Assembly: GCA_026692865.1 (NCBI GenBank)
Contig: JAPLNI010000060.1
Location: forward strand, 1 to 64,000
Length of the DNA stretch: 64,000 bases
Direction of reading: 5' to 3'
DNA from: Planctomycetota bacterium
GTDB lineage: Bacteria; Planctomycetota; Planctomycetia; Pirellulales; Pirellulaceae
The notes beneath the pieces are model-generated. The model had not been told where the DNA came from and searched no databases. It was given only the letters and a program-made list of their open reading frames with translations. Within the stretch, counting starts at the first letter, position 1. Every line of letters begins with the position of its first letter. This document shows, piece by piece, positions 17,358-26,648 of the stretch. The position numbers and the translations under genes were made by a program.

Positions 17358-17782
17358 GGTTTGACTGATAAGCTAAAAAGTTGGGGACGTTTCTAACCAA
17401 AACGACCCTAGTGATAGCAAAATTGTCCTGCCTAAATCTAGATGAATCTTGACGCTTTCTGGTGAATATCACCGAGTGTTGCTTTTAATCGTACTCGGAT
17501 TCTCGAAAAAGCTCAGCGGCATGTTCTCCAACACCTTTCTGCTTTCTGAACAAAATCACCGCAACTCAATTTCGCACAATCGCCTAAATCGGACGGCAGT
17601 CGCATTCACTTGCGAACAATGTCAATCATCGGCCTAAGTGCGTCATTCACTCGGGACTAGTTGATTGCCAAAGTGACAGGGCTCAGACTTTGCACACAAA
17701 GTGGCAGGGGGCACGCAAGCCATTTGCTACGACCTCAGGTGACGCGTGACCGGCCTATTTCTTACTAGGAAGTGTCAACCAA
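17358..17782. other. Intergenic region with imperfect AAAGTGnCAGGG repeat
   Basis: Divergent gap of 425 bp. Two related words, AAAGTGACAGGG (about 17670-17681) and AAAGTGGCAGGG (about 17699-17710), about 29 bp apart, are the only structure seen. No gene is supported. Confidence 0.35.
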
Positions 17783-18529
17783 ATGGAATCTGATTTATCG
17801 AGCAATCCTTATGCATCCACTTCCGCCGCTCCGTTATCGAGCGTTCTTCTGGATCAACAAGCTACGACGGCTTTCTTGTCTCGGAATTTCACCTAGAAAA
17901 ACGGGCTCATGTGCAAGTTGACTTGCGCACTTTTGGGTGGTTGTGTTTTCGCTTGTTTGTTGAATGTCTTGTCGAGTTTGTTGCAACTGAGCTTGTTGCA
18001 GGGGCCAGCGTTCACCGACGAGCAAGCATCTGCGAATGATCTTCGCGAGCAAGCTGCAGGGGTGTTGTACATAGTTGTCTTTTTGTTGACGGCAATTGTC
18101 TTTTCGACGTGGATCAATCATGCGCATCACAATGTGCGCGGTTTTGGTGCAGAAGCAATGACAATAACTCCTGCTTGGGCTGTTGGTTTCTTCTTTGTTC
18201 CGATCTTCAATTTGTTTAAACCTTATAAAGCGATGTCTGAATTGTGGCGTGCAAGTCAGTCGCCCGGGGACTGGAGTTCGAACAGTACCGGTTTGGTCCC
18301 CCTTTGGTGGACATTGTGGATCTTGAGCTTCTTCTTGGGGCGGATTTCTCAGCAGGTTGGCAAGGCTGCGACAACTGTTGAAGGATTGATAGCTTCGACT
18401 TGGTGGAGTATTGCAGTAGCGGTATTTACCATTCCACTGGCGATCGTTGCCATGCGAATGGTGATGGCCATTCAAAGAATGCAAGAGGATTGGTCAAACG
18501 GTTCCGGGGTAGCTACAAGGATTCAGTAG
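17783..18529 (+). CDS. DUF4328-like membrane protein with in-frame TAG at codon 38
   Basis: The part from ATG 17909 gives a 206-residue membrane protein: hydrophobic segments LLGGCVFACLLNVLSSLLQL, AGVLYIVVFLLTAIVFSTWI, a WALGFF-like stretch (TPAWAVGFFFVPIFNLFKPY), WWTLWILSFFLG and TWWSIAVAVFTIPLAIVAMR. This is the DUF4328 layout, including FKPYKAMSELWRAS. An ATG at 17783 opens 37 further codons in the same frame (MESDLSSNPYASTSAAPLSS...), a typical N-terminus for planctomycete membrane proteins, but TAG at 17894-17896 separates it from the rest. Either the true start is downstream and the first part is a leader, or the gene carries a nonsense mutation. Function unknown. Confidence 0.7.
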
Positions 18530-18575
18530 TTTATAATGCGTTTTTGATGATTCGCCTTTCGAAATAAAGCCATTT

Positions 18576-20405
18576 ATGCCAACTATGACCGTCCCCCAAG
18601 CACTCGACTCCATCTCGCAAGCGGCCAAAAACAATCTTTTAAGTCCCGGTGCGATTGAAAACATAACACGTTGGTTGAAAGAAGATCGATACTCGGACTA
18701 TCTCTCAAAGGTTCTCGAACATATCGAAGCTAAGAAGTGGAAAGCACTGGACGATGCTTTCTGGACTGTGATACCTTTCGGGACAGGTGGCCGTCGAGGG
18801 CGAATGTATGAAATTGGCTCCAACGCAATCAATGATCGGACGATCGGAGAAAGCGCTCAGGGATTGGCTGACTATGTCAAATCGGTCAAGGAAGTGGGAG
18901 CAACGCTTCGATGCGCCATTGCTTACGACACTCGACATCGCTCGCGACATTTTGCCGAGCTTTGTGCATCGATTATGGTGGCCACTGGGTTTGAAGTTTT
19001 CTTTTTGGATGACTATCGCGCGACGCCTCAATTGTCCTTTGCAGTGAGATACAAGGAGTGTGATTGTGGGATCATGGTTACTGCATCTCACAACCCGCCT
19101 AGCGATAATGCTGTGAAGGTTTATTGGAGCACTGGTGGACAAGTCTTGCCGCCTCATGACGCGAAAATCATTGACCGAGTCATGAGCTGTCAAGCGATTT
19201 ATACGGTACCGTTCGATAAAGCGTTGAGTGAAGGCAAAGTGAAGATCATCACGAAAGAGATTGATCGTGAGTACCTTCAAGCAGCCGTTCAGTTCGCATG
19301 GAAAGGTCCTCGCGATATTCGCATTCTTTACTCGCCACTGCATGGAGTTGGTGGGTTTGCGGTGATGCCACTTTTGAAAGCAGCGGGCTTTAATGATGTT
19401 GTAGCCTACGCACCGCACTGGGAACCGAGCGGCGATTTTCCTAATGTCCCTGGGCACGTAAGCAATCCAGAAAACACCATCGTTTTCGAAGCTCCTATTG
19501 AAAACGCGAAACTCATCAAAGCGGATATCGTGATCGCAACAGATCCCGATTGCGATCGGCTAGGATGCGCGGCACCGTTGACGACTGATCTGAACGGACC
19601 TTGGGCGACTCTCAATGGAAACCAATTGGGTGCTATCCTTGCCGACTATGTTCTTAGCAAGATGAAAGAAGCGGGAACGCTTACTCCGAAACATTACATC
19701 ATCAAAACGCTCGTCACGACCGACCTGACACGACTGGTGGCTGAGCATCATGGAATCCGATGCGAAGGAAATATTCACGTTGGTTTCAAATGGATCGCGG
19801 GCTTGACCGATGCAGTAGGCCCGGAATACTTCGCTTTTGGGACTGAAGAGTCACATGGCTATACGATCGGGACCTATGCTCGAGATAAGGACGGAGCGGT
19901 TGCTTGTTTGCTCATAGCCCAGCTTGCTGCGGATTGTAAGAGTAAGGGGATTTCGCTACATCAGTACTTGGACCAGCTATTCCTGACACATGGTTATCAC
20001 ATGGAAGACCTTCTGAACGTTCAAATGGAAGGGAGCGAGGGGATGGTTAATATGAAACGTCTCATGCAAGCCTTCCGAACCACACCACCTAAAACTGTCG
20101 GTGGATTGAACGTTGCTGCGATCCGGGATTACAAAGATCTTTCTCGCAAAATAATCGGCGGCGATAAAAATGGCCAATTCGAACAAATCGATGCACCGAA
20201 AACTGACATGATTGTGCTGGACCTTGCCGAACCAGGGAATTATGTTGCCGTTCGACCTTCCGGAACCGAACCGAAGGTCAAGTTCTACTTCTTCAGCCGG
20301 CTTTCTCCCGCCGAATCAGTCGATCTTCCAGCAGCAAAAAATCGCCTTCAGAAACGACTTGCAACCTACCGAAGCGATATTCAAGCCTACGCAAAATCGC
20401 AGTAG
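18576..20405 (+). CDS. Phosphoglucomutase/phosphomannomutase family protein
   Basis: A 609-residue alpha-D-phosphohexomutase. Four family loops are intact: active-site Ser loop TASHNPPSDN near 168-177, Mg loop DPDCDRLG near 322, sugar loop GTEESHG near 428, and phosphate loop RPSGTEPKVKFY near 560. Length fits the long PgcA-type forms (about 580-610). It interconverts hexose 1- and 6-phosphates for glycogen, trehalose or envelope sugar synthesis; specificity for glucose versus mannose is not readable. Cytoplasmic. Single gene following the DUF4328 gene by 46 bp, so possibly cotranscribed; a TATAAT word lies at 18532 without a good -35. Confidence 0.93.
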   Translation: MPTMTVPQALDSISQAAKNNLLSPGAIENITRWLKEDRYSDYLSKVLEHIEAKKWKALDDAFWTVIPFGTGGRRGRMYEIGSNAINDRTIGESAQGLADYVKSVKEVGATLRCAIAYDTRHRSRHFAELCASIMVATGFEVFFLDDYRATPQLSFAVRYKECDCGIMVTASHNPPSDNAVKVYWSTGGQVLPPHDAKIIDRVMSCQAIYTVPFDKALSEGKVKIITKEIDREYLQAAVQFAWKGPRDIRILYSPLHGVGGFAVMPLLKAAGFNDVVAYAPHWEPSGDFPNVPGHVSNPENTIVFEAPIENAKLIKADIVIATDPDCDRLGCAAPLTTDLNGPWATLNGNQLGAILADYVLSKMKEAGTLTPKHYIIKTLVTTDLTRLVAEHHGIRCEGNIHVGFKWIAGLTDAVGPEYFAFGTEESHGYTIGTYARDKDGAVACLLIAQLAADCKSKGISLHQYLDQLFLTHGYHMEDLLNVQMEGSEGMVNMKRLMQAFRTTPPKTVGGLNVAAIRDYKDLSRKIIGGDKNGQFEQIDAPKTDMIVLDLAEPGNYVAVRPSGTEPKVKFYFFSRLSPAESVDLPAAKNRLQKRLATYRSDIQAYAKSQ

Positions 20406-20713
20406 TTTCTAGCAATTAGGCTAGCGTTAGATGGAAATCGACCAGTGGCAAATGCTTCCATCCTGTGAATAGACTGGTAACAAAGGCTCGAAGCGTATCC
20501 CACTTGGTATGCTGAAATCCATTGCTTGCCTTAGGCAGACGGAAGCAAGATCGGGTACCGTGAGTTTGTTTGCACATCTTGCTACGTTAATGCGAGTTTA
20601 ACCCACTTTGAAATTCTCATTGCGTGGGCCGAACAAATCTCGATATAGTGAGTCTCAATCCATAGGAGCTTTCTTTCGCGACCGGCGATTTTTCATTCGA
20701 CGTAACCTTCAAG
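20406..20713. other. Intergenic region, no gene seen
   Basis: A 308-bp gap between the mutase and the MFS gene. A short CTAGC...GCTAG inverted pair follows the mutase stop. No other structure was recognised. Confidence 0.35.
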
Positions 20714-22096
20714 ATGCCAATCGCCTCGCCACTTTTAAATCCGCCCGTAGCCGACGACTCGCAACTTGAGGGTGTCGTTGGCGCACACCCGAACCCGGGC
20801 GTCACGGGATCGCTTTCGACGGTGGAGGGTGACTCTCCACGAGAGGTTTTCGGGGAGTCTGATACTCAACCCTCTTTTAGTGCACTCATGTGGCTACGTC
20901 CCAATTTGCGGGCTAGCATGCTTGATGCTGGCTTTTTTGGGCTGACGCTAGGATTGGGCGAAACGTTTTTGCCGGCTTTTGCCTTAGCGATTGGGCTTGG
21001 CGAGGTGGTTTCTGGTCTGGTGACTAGTTTGCCAATCTTTTTTGGTGGGATTGTTCAACTGGTCTCGTTGCGAGCTTTATCTTGGACGGGATCGTACAAA
21101 CGATGGATTGTTGCTGGAGTTACGCTTCAAGCGATGACGTTCCTGCCACTGATTGCCGCCGCAGTTTACGGTTCGATATCTGCTTGGGCTTTTTTTCTGG
21201 TGGCCTCTATCTACTGGGGCTCGGGGATGGCCGCCGGTCCTGCTTGGAACGCTTGGATAGGACACGTGGTCCCGCAACCGATTCGAGCCAATTTTTTTGC
21301 CAAGCGAACTCGTGTTATTCAGTTGGCAACACTGGTTGGTTTTTTGGTCGGTGGTGGTTTTTTACAGTACACCAAAGGTATTGACGCGGTACTGTGGGGA
21401 TTCGCAACTTTGTTTGTGGTGGCTGGGTTATCGAGATTGGCTTGTTCGATTTATCTGATCAAGCATCGAACCTCCAAAACCGATGACGACGTACACCCCG
21501 AGCCAGCGCGACTGATGGAAACGTGGCGAGGGATCAGTTCCAAGAGCCGCAGTTTGATCATTTACCTGATATGCATGCAGGCCTGCGTGCAATTCTCTGG
21601 TCCTTATTTCGTACCTTACATCATCAAGCAATTGAACTACAGCTATGCGGCCTTTGCGACCATCATCGCCGCGGCTTTGGTGGCTCGTGTTCTGGCGATG
21701 AATCTTTGGGGGAGAATTGCCCAGAAGTACGGTACAGATCGATTATTAGTTGTCGGAGGAATCGGGCTGTTGCCTTTAGCTTCCCTTTGGATCTTGTCGC
21801 CATCGCTGTGGTGGTTGATCGTCGTTCAAATGCTGAGTGGATTCATGTGGTCAGCATATGAACTTGCGTTTTTTCTTATGTTTATGGAAGAACTTCCTCA
21901 AAAGCGACGAGCCACAGCACTAACGATATTCAACTTCGGGAACTCCTTAACCTGGTGTCTTGGAGCATTGGCCGGTGGATGGTGGATCGCGCATTTTGGA
22001 ACATCAATCGAATCCTATCACAGCATTTTTGTGATCTCTTCGTTGTCGCGATTTCTATGCGTCGGGCTGCTTTGGCGAGTCGTTGCTAAGCGATGA
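20714..22096 (+). CDS. MFS transporter
   Basis: A 460-residue major-facilitator protein with a polar cytoplasmic N-terminus of about 60 residues, then around 12 hydrophobic segments. The first (LDAGFFGLTLGLGETFLPAF) and loop motifs such as NLWGRIAQKYGTDRLLVVGG (cytoplasmic 2-3-like loop at the start of the second half) fit MFS. WNAWIGHVVPQPIRANFFAK is characteristic of a group of uncharacterised planctomycete and cyanobacterial MFS proteins. The substrate is unknown. The protein is well formed, without frame breaks. Single gene. Confidence 0.88.
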   Translation: MPIASPLLNPPVADDSQLEGVVGAHPNPGVTGSLSTVEGDSPREVFGESDTQPSFSALMWLRPNLRASMLDAGFFGLTLGLGETFLPAFALAIGLGEVVSGLVTSLPIFFGGIVQLVSLRALSWTGSYKRWIVAGVTLQAMTFLPLIAAAVYGSISAWAFFLVASIYWGSGMAAGPAWNAWIGHVVPQPIRANFFAKRTRVIQLATLVGFLVGGGFLQYTKGIDAVLWGFATLFVVAGLSRLACSIYLIKHRTSKTDDDVHPEPARLMETWRGISSKSRSLIIYLICMQACVQFSGPYFVPYIIKQLNYSYAAFATIIAAALVARVLAMNLWGRIAQKYGTDRLLVVGGIGLLPLASLWILSPSLWWLIVVQMLSGFMWSAYELAFFLMFMEELPQKRRATALTIFNFGNSLTWCLGALAGGWWIAHFGTSIESYHSIFVISSLSRFLCVGLLWRVVAKR

Positions 22097-22122
22097 GCGT
22101 GTTTACTTGAGCATTGCTTAAT

Positions 22123-22175
22123 CGAGAGATAAGTCTTAAAGCTCCGCCGAGACGGAGCACTCCAAATTGACTTAC
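22123..22175. repeat. 53-bp direct repeat with GC hairpin, copy A
   Basis: Starts CGAGAGATAAGTCTTAAAGC and holds the hairpin GCTCCG-CCGAGA-CGGAGC. Copy B at 22413-22465 differs at only two positions (51/53 identical). Both lie in the 539-bp gap (22097-22635) downstream of the MFS gene and the convergent M13 peptidase; no gene is visible there. Confidence 0.85.
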
Positions 22176-22412
22176 AGGCCTCGGACGATACGGTTTTAGT
22201 TTGATCGTTCTTCATCTTCAGTAGATCACAAACCGTTCCCACACCCCGGGTGCGAGAGTCATTTCCGTGTCGTCCGCGTCTTCCGTGTCCAATACCAATC
22301 ACACAAAAAAGAGATCCACTAACGGGCACAGGAACGAATCGGGTCTCGCAAAGAGAAAAGGCTCGCGAGATGGGATGTCTTTAGGTTCACGTAGATTTTT
22401 CAGATAGGTAAC

Positions 22413-22465
22413 CGAGAGATAAGTCTTAAAGCTCCGCCAAGACGGAGCACTCCAAATTGACTAAC
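22413..22465. repeat. 53-bp direct repeat with GC hairpin, copy B
   Basis: Second copy, same orientation, 290 bp after copy A, hairpin loop CCAAGA in place of CCGAGA. The hairpin stem is unchanged, so the substitution falls in the loop. May act as terminator, REP-like element or mobile miniature sequence. Confidence 0.85.
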
Positions 22466-22635
22466 GGAGGCACGCACAAACCGAATCGATGGAATTGCTT
22501 TGTAGATGCCTGCTGATTGCAACTCAAGCGACCAGCGCCTCGGGCTTATGATTGTCGAACAGTCGTGCTAATTGCAAATCGACTAATCCGACTCGACAGA
22601 TTCAGTTTATGCAAAGATCAAAGGGCACGGTGGGA

Positions 22636-24732
22636 CTACCAGATCCGAACGCGCTTATCTTTTTCGATGTACATCGCTGCATCAGGTTTGACCTTGAATG
22701 CTTCGTAGAAAGGATCGAGGTTTGATACGATTCCGTTCGCTCGATAATTGGTAGGCGAGTGAGGGTCCGTGAGGAGGCGTTTACGTAGTTCGGTCTCACG
22801 GTATTTGCATCTCCAGACTTGAGCCCATCCGGTGAAGAAGCGTTGATCGCCTGCAAGCCCATCGATTATCGGTGCTTGATTGCCTTTGAGTGACAACTGG
22901 TATGCTGTGTATGCGGCATTGAGGCCACCGAGGTCGCCTATGTTTTCACCCAGTGTAAGTTTGCCATTGACGTTCATGTCAGGGAATGGCTTATAGGATT
23001 GATATTGATTTACGAGTTGATCTGCTCGACGTTCAAATTCCATGCGGTCGTTTTGTGTCCACCAATTGCGGAGGTTTCCATCGCCGTCATATTGGCTTCC
23101 CTGGTCATCGAACCCGTGGCTTATTTCGTGACCGATCACAGCGCCGATACCACCGTAGTTGATCGCGTCGTCAGCCTGGAGATTGAAGAAGGGTGGCTGA
23201 AGAATTCCAGCTGGGAACACGATCTCGTTCATTTGCGGGTTGTAATATGCGTTCACTGTTTGAGGAGGCATTCCCCATTCGTCGCGATCGATTGGTTTTC
23301 CGAGTTTGGCTAACGCGTATGTGTGCTCAAATTCGGCGAGTGCCATGAGGTTTTTGACGATATCTTGATCGTTAATCTCAACGGAAGAGTAGTCTTTCCA
23401 TTTATTTGGATAGCCAATCTTGTGAGTGAATTTTGCTAGTTTTTCTAGGGCTTGTTTCTTGGTTCCTGGACTCATCCATTCAAGATCTTTAATGCGAATC
23501 GCAAAAGCCGCTTTAAGGCCTTCTACGAGTCCTTCCATTCGTTCTTTTGCTTCGGGCGGGAAGTACTTGTTCACGTAAAGCTGTCCGACTGGCATCCCGA
23601 GCATTTGGTTGCAAGCCATGACGCCACGCTTCCAAAGAGGTTCTTGGTCCGTGACACCGCTGAGGACTGTTTTGTGAAAACCAAAGTGCTTTTGCTCGAG
23701 TGTTTCAGTGAGTACTTCAGCGTAGGCATCGATCAAGCGAAAAGTTGTGTAGGCTTTCAAGGCGTTTAACTCTTGCGATTCGATGAGATCGTTGGTCGCT
23801 TGAAAGAAGCTTGGCTGGCCGACGATAAGTGTTCCTTCGGTTGGAAGTCCGCTTTCACGGGTTGAAACATTCCATTGAAGATTGGGGTAGCGACTTTCAA
23901 AATCGGTAATTGCAACTTTGTTGTAGGACTTAATAGGATCGCGAAGTTCAACTTGGGACCATTGGGCTTTGGCTAGCTGTCTTTCGATCGCGACGATTGC
24001 TTTGGCACTGGCTTCTGGAGATTCGTGACCGGCTACGGCAAGCATTACTTTGGCGTAGGTCTCAAGTGCCGCGAGGGCATCACGATAGCGACCTTCATCT
24101 TCGAGATAGTAGTCGCGGTCAGGAAGTGACAGTCCGTTCTGAACCAAGTGCACTGCATATTGATCTGACTTTTTTGCATCTTGATCGATGTAAGCACCCA
24201 TCATGCCCGGAACGCCTTTGCGATCGAGTTTGGCGGTGACGCGAATCCAATCAGATTTGGATTGGATGGCTGAAATTTCATTGATGAGGGACTGTATTGG
24301 CTTGATACCAGCAGCGTTGCGAGCTTCGACATTCGTAAACGCGCGATAAAAATCGCCGACTTGTTTTGCCGGTCCCGTAGCCGCATTTGGATTTTTCCCA
24401 GCCTCTTCGATGATCGTCTTCACTTGTTCTTTCACCATGTCATCGAGGACCGAGAATGAACCCCAGCGTGATTGATCCGAAGGAATTTCTGTTCGGTCAA
24501 GCCAAGCGCCGTTGACGTGCTTGTAGAAATCCTCGCCGGCAGAAATTGTTTTCGAGAAATTCTCGAGCTCAACTCCCGAGACCAAGCCAGAAGTCAGTTT
24601 GGCGGTTTGCGGTGCGTTTTCGGCGTGGAGACTAGTTGTCCCAGCATGACAGGTTAAAGCAAACGCGATCGCTCCGGCTTGTAAGATTCGAGACGTTCGC
24701 AGAGCTGGCGAAAAATTGAGTGGAAAAGTCAT
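22636..24732 (-). CDS. Exported M13-family zinc metallopeptidase (neprilysin/PepO type)
   Basis: A 698-residue M13 peptidase with signal peptide (ILQAGAIAFALTCHAGTTSL). Catalytic motifs: GHEISHGFDDQG near residue 535 (HExxH), ENIGDLGGL near 594 (third zinc ligand Glu), and the substrate-positioning NAYYNPQMNEIVFPAGIL about 45 residues before the HExxH. The N-terminal M13 domain begins GEDFYKHVNGAWLDRTEIP. The usual C-terminal CxVW ends here as VRIW. It cleaves short peptides outside the cytoplasm. Single gene with 24733-25011 as its upstream gap. Confidence 0.95.
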   Translation of the reverse strand: MTFPLNFSPALRTSRILQAGAIAFALTCHAGTTSLHAENAPQTAKLTSGLVSGVELENFSKTISAGEDFYKHVNGAWLDRTEIPSDQSRWGSFSVLDDMVKEQVKTIIEEAGKNPNAATGPAKQVGDFYRAFTNVEARNAAGIKPIQSLINEISAIQSKSDWIRVTAKLDRKGVPGMMGAYIDQDAKKSDQYAVHLVQNGLSLPDRDYYLEDEGRYRDALAALETYAKVMLAVAGHESPEASAKAIVAIERQLAKAQWSQVELRDPIKSYNKVAITDFESRYPNLQWNVSTRESGLPTEGTLIVGQPSFFQATNDLIESQELNALKAYTTFRLIDAYAEVLTETLEQKHFGFHKTVLSGVTDQEPLWKRGVMACNQMLGMPVGQLYVNKYFPPEAKERMEGLVEGLKAAFAIRIKDLEWMSPGTKKQALEKLAKFTHKIGYPNKWKDYSSVEINDQDIVKNLMALAEFEHTYALAKLGKPIDRDEWGMPPQTVNAYYNPQMNEIVFPAGILQPPFFNLQADDAINYGGIGAVIGHEISHGFDDQGSQYDGDGNLRNWWTQNDRMEFERRADQLVNQYQSYKPFPDMNVNGKLTLGENIGDLGGLNAAYTAYQLSLKGNQAPIIDGLAGDQRFFTGWAQVWRCKYRETELRKRLLTDPHSPTNYRANGIVSNLDPFYEAFKVKPDAAMYIEKDKRVRIW

Positions 24733-24938
24733 CGATTCAGAGTTCCTTGACGAAAGTTAAGTCTTACCGGAGCGAAATCGTCGCCCCTCACTTGTCTCTC
24801 GAATTTATAAGCGGTATCGAACGCGAAAAATAGTCGAGGGGGCTTCTTGGTGGCACGCTGTAAACGGTTTGTTGGGAAAGCGTTCGCCTTGGATTACGAA
24901 ACAGACCGAAACCGGTTTAATAGAAAGTGGTCCGTTTA

Positions 24939-24974
24939 CCGTAGACTTCAGAAGTCTTACGAATTCTGCTACGG
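24939..24974. repeat. Half copy of the two-palindrome intergenic repeat
   Basis: CCGTAG...CTACGG ends enclose GACTTCAGAAGTC and CTTACGAATTCTGCTAC. The right part matches the right half of copies at 9619, 39389 and 50655. Located upstream of the M13 gene start and downstream of the TIGR03009 gene. Confidence 0.55.
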
Positions 24975-25011
24975 TTTTGGGGCGTTAGATGCGACGGCTT
25001 TTCGGAAGTGA

Positions 25012-26265
25012 TTACCGTGGGCCTGGCTGATTGGCTGGGTTTGGATTGGCGACGCGAGCCGGATCTGGCTGAGGTGCTTCGGGTTCGTAGGGTTTCACTT
25101 CTACTTGCCATCCCGCAGGTGGTTCTTGGGGGATAAATTCCTCCTTGAAGATCGACATTTCTTTGATCTTGTTCAAGAGGTTCCAATTCGTGTTTCGATT
25201 GCGGAACTCGAAAAACTCTCGGTTGGGTTTTTCTTCTGTCCAGTTAGGCATGCAGACTTCAATGGCAACCGGAAGCGATTCGGATTGATCCAGGTAAACT
25301 CGTACGTGGTGATAGTTGACGGCATCAGCTTGAGTCTTGGGATAGACGTCGAGAACGTGCACAGGCTTTTCGTTTACCACAGCATCAGGTAGTGGATTTA
25401 CCCAAAAACGTTGCTCGATCTTTTGCGCATCTACACCAAAGAAGAACGGGAGCGGCGAATTGAAAACTTGTTTGCCTTGCATCTGAGGAGGCAATGTGTA
25501 TTTGGTCGCTTTCTTCTGCGTTCGATCATACAAGTGAACACTGTTGCCATCGCAAATCCAGTACTCACCAAATTGCTCTGGGTCTGCGTGCAATTGCCAA
25601 TCGGCCTGCGGGTCACGTGGGTCTTTGCGAACAAACTTCAGTTCGTCAACACGGAACATTCCTTTGTCTGGAGCCATGTATCGGACAACACCTCGGGCTG
25701 CTGTGTGATAGACCTTCGGGTCTGAAATCTTCGTCATGTCAAATTGCCATCGCAGGAAGTCGCACTTGTATCGTTCGATTCCTTGCGTCGCGTTCTGCCA
25801 CTTGCCCAATAAGGTTTTCAGCATGCGATCGTTTTCTGGCGACAACGGCACAAAAGCAGGTGCAAGGATCGCAGGAGCTTGTTCGGAGGCCGGGGCCAGA
25901 ATGGCGCCTTGCTTCATCTGCTCCATCATTTGTTCGGTTGTGAGTTGTGGCTGTGCAGGCATTTGTGGCTGTCCGGGCATTTGTGGCTGTCCGGGCATTT
26001 GTTGCTGAGGCGGTGCTGCCTGCATTTGATATTGCTGCGTGGGAGCCTGAGCTTGAGGTTGCATCTGGGGCTGCACTGGAGTCTGCGATGCAGGAGTGTT
26101 TGTGTATCGGCCTCCGGCGTTTGGAGCGGGCTGTCGAATGGGCTGAATGGGTGCTTGAGCCTTTGCGGTGCTGATGGTATTCAAATCGAACAGGGGGATC
26201 CAGCAGAGCACAACTAGAGCTACGCGGCAGATAGGACGATTGAGGATGGTTCTCATGTTTTGCAT
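25012..26265 (-). CDS. Secreted TIGR03009-family protein with Pro/Gln-rich linker
   Basis: A 417-residue exported protein; an N-terminal signal (ICRVALVVLCWIPLFDLNTI) is followed by a long Pro/Gln/Met-rich linker (about residues 35-110) and a conserved domain of about 270 residues (LLGKWQNATQGIERYKCDF, RYMAPDKGMFRVDELK, GEYWICDGNSVHLYD, LPFFFGVDAQKIEQRFWV). This is the TIGR03009 planctomycete domain, resembling the LolA/LolB lipoprotein-carrier fold; the role is unknown. ATG 26263-26265 or 26254-26256 could start it. The linker DNA carries three 18-bp tandem units (25949-26002). The C-terminus is Pro-rich. Confidence 0.85.
   Translation of the reverse strand: MQNMRTILNRPICRVALVVLCWIPLFDLNTISTAKAQAPIQPIRQPAPNAGGRYTNTPASQTPVQPQMQPQAQAPTQQYQMQAAPPQQQMPGQPQMPGQPQMPAQPQLTTEQMMEQMKQGAILAPASEQAPAILAPAFVPLSPENDRMLKTLLGKWQNATQGIERYKCDFLRWQFDMTKISDPKVYHTAARGVVRYMAPDKGMFRVDELKFVRKDPRDPQADWQLHADPEQFGEYWICDGNSVHLYDRTQKKATKYTLPPQMQGKQVFNSPLPFFFGVDAQKIEQRFWVNPLPDAVVNEKPVHVLDVYPKTQADAVNYHHVRVYLDQSESLPVAIEVCMPNWTEEKPNREFFEFRNRNTNWNLLNKIKEMSIFKEEFIPQEPPAGWQVEVKPYEPEAPQPDPARVANPNPANQPGPR
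25949..26002. repeat. Three 18-bp tandem units inside the Pro/Gln linker
   Basis: Units at 25949-25966, 25967-25984 and 25985-26002; the last two are identical (GGCTGTCCGGGCATTTGT) and the first differs at two positions. They encode MPGQPQ-type hexapeptides on the minus strand. Likely slippage-prone. Confidence 0.8.
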
Positions 26266-26648
26266 CTTTCGCAGGGAGCCCTTCGAATTCAGGAGTTTTA
26301 CAGCTCAATTGCATCGCGACTTTCGCACTTCGAAAGTTGACTTTGCCGATTAGTCGAAGATTAGCAATTTGGGTCGCTCAGCCCTAGAGCGATTTTTCGG
26401 ATTGGATTAGCGGTCCACCGAGGCGTTTTGCTATGTAGTACGCAAATTCACCCTTGTATCCATGTTCATGCCCCATAGTTGACGACTTGACTTTGGGTTG
26501 CGTGTAGAAGTTCTGAGGATTGGGTTTTAAGGAAATTCGTTTGAGTCGAACAAACGGTTTTTGATGCCTTGAAAATCCGCCTTTCATCGAGATTGGTGGG
26601 TAGTTTCGTTGTTGCGTGTTTCAGTCGCCTTGAACTTGGGTCGTAAGA
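26266..26648. other. Divergent intergenic region
   Basis: A 383-bp gap. CGCTCAGCCCTAGAGCGATTTTT near 26373-26395 forms a 5-bp stem followed by T residues. A 67-codon minus-strand frame (26384-26587) has no clear protein character and is not called. Confidence 0.35.

Noticed and set aside
17834-18484. 216-codon minus-strand open frame
   Set aside because: Antisense to the DUF4328-like membrane protein; Gln/His/Asn-rich composition typical of a reversed membrane-protein frame.
18705-19457. 250-codon minus-strand open frame
   Set aside because: Antisense to the phosphohexomutase, whose frame shows all four family loops; no independent support.
25949-26002. Possible CRISPR-like repeats
   Set aside because: Only three 18-bp tandem units without spacers, in frame with a Pro/Gln linker; coding repeat, not CRISPR.
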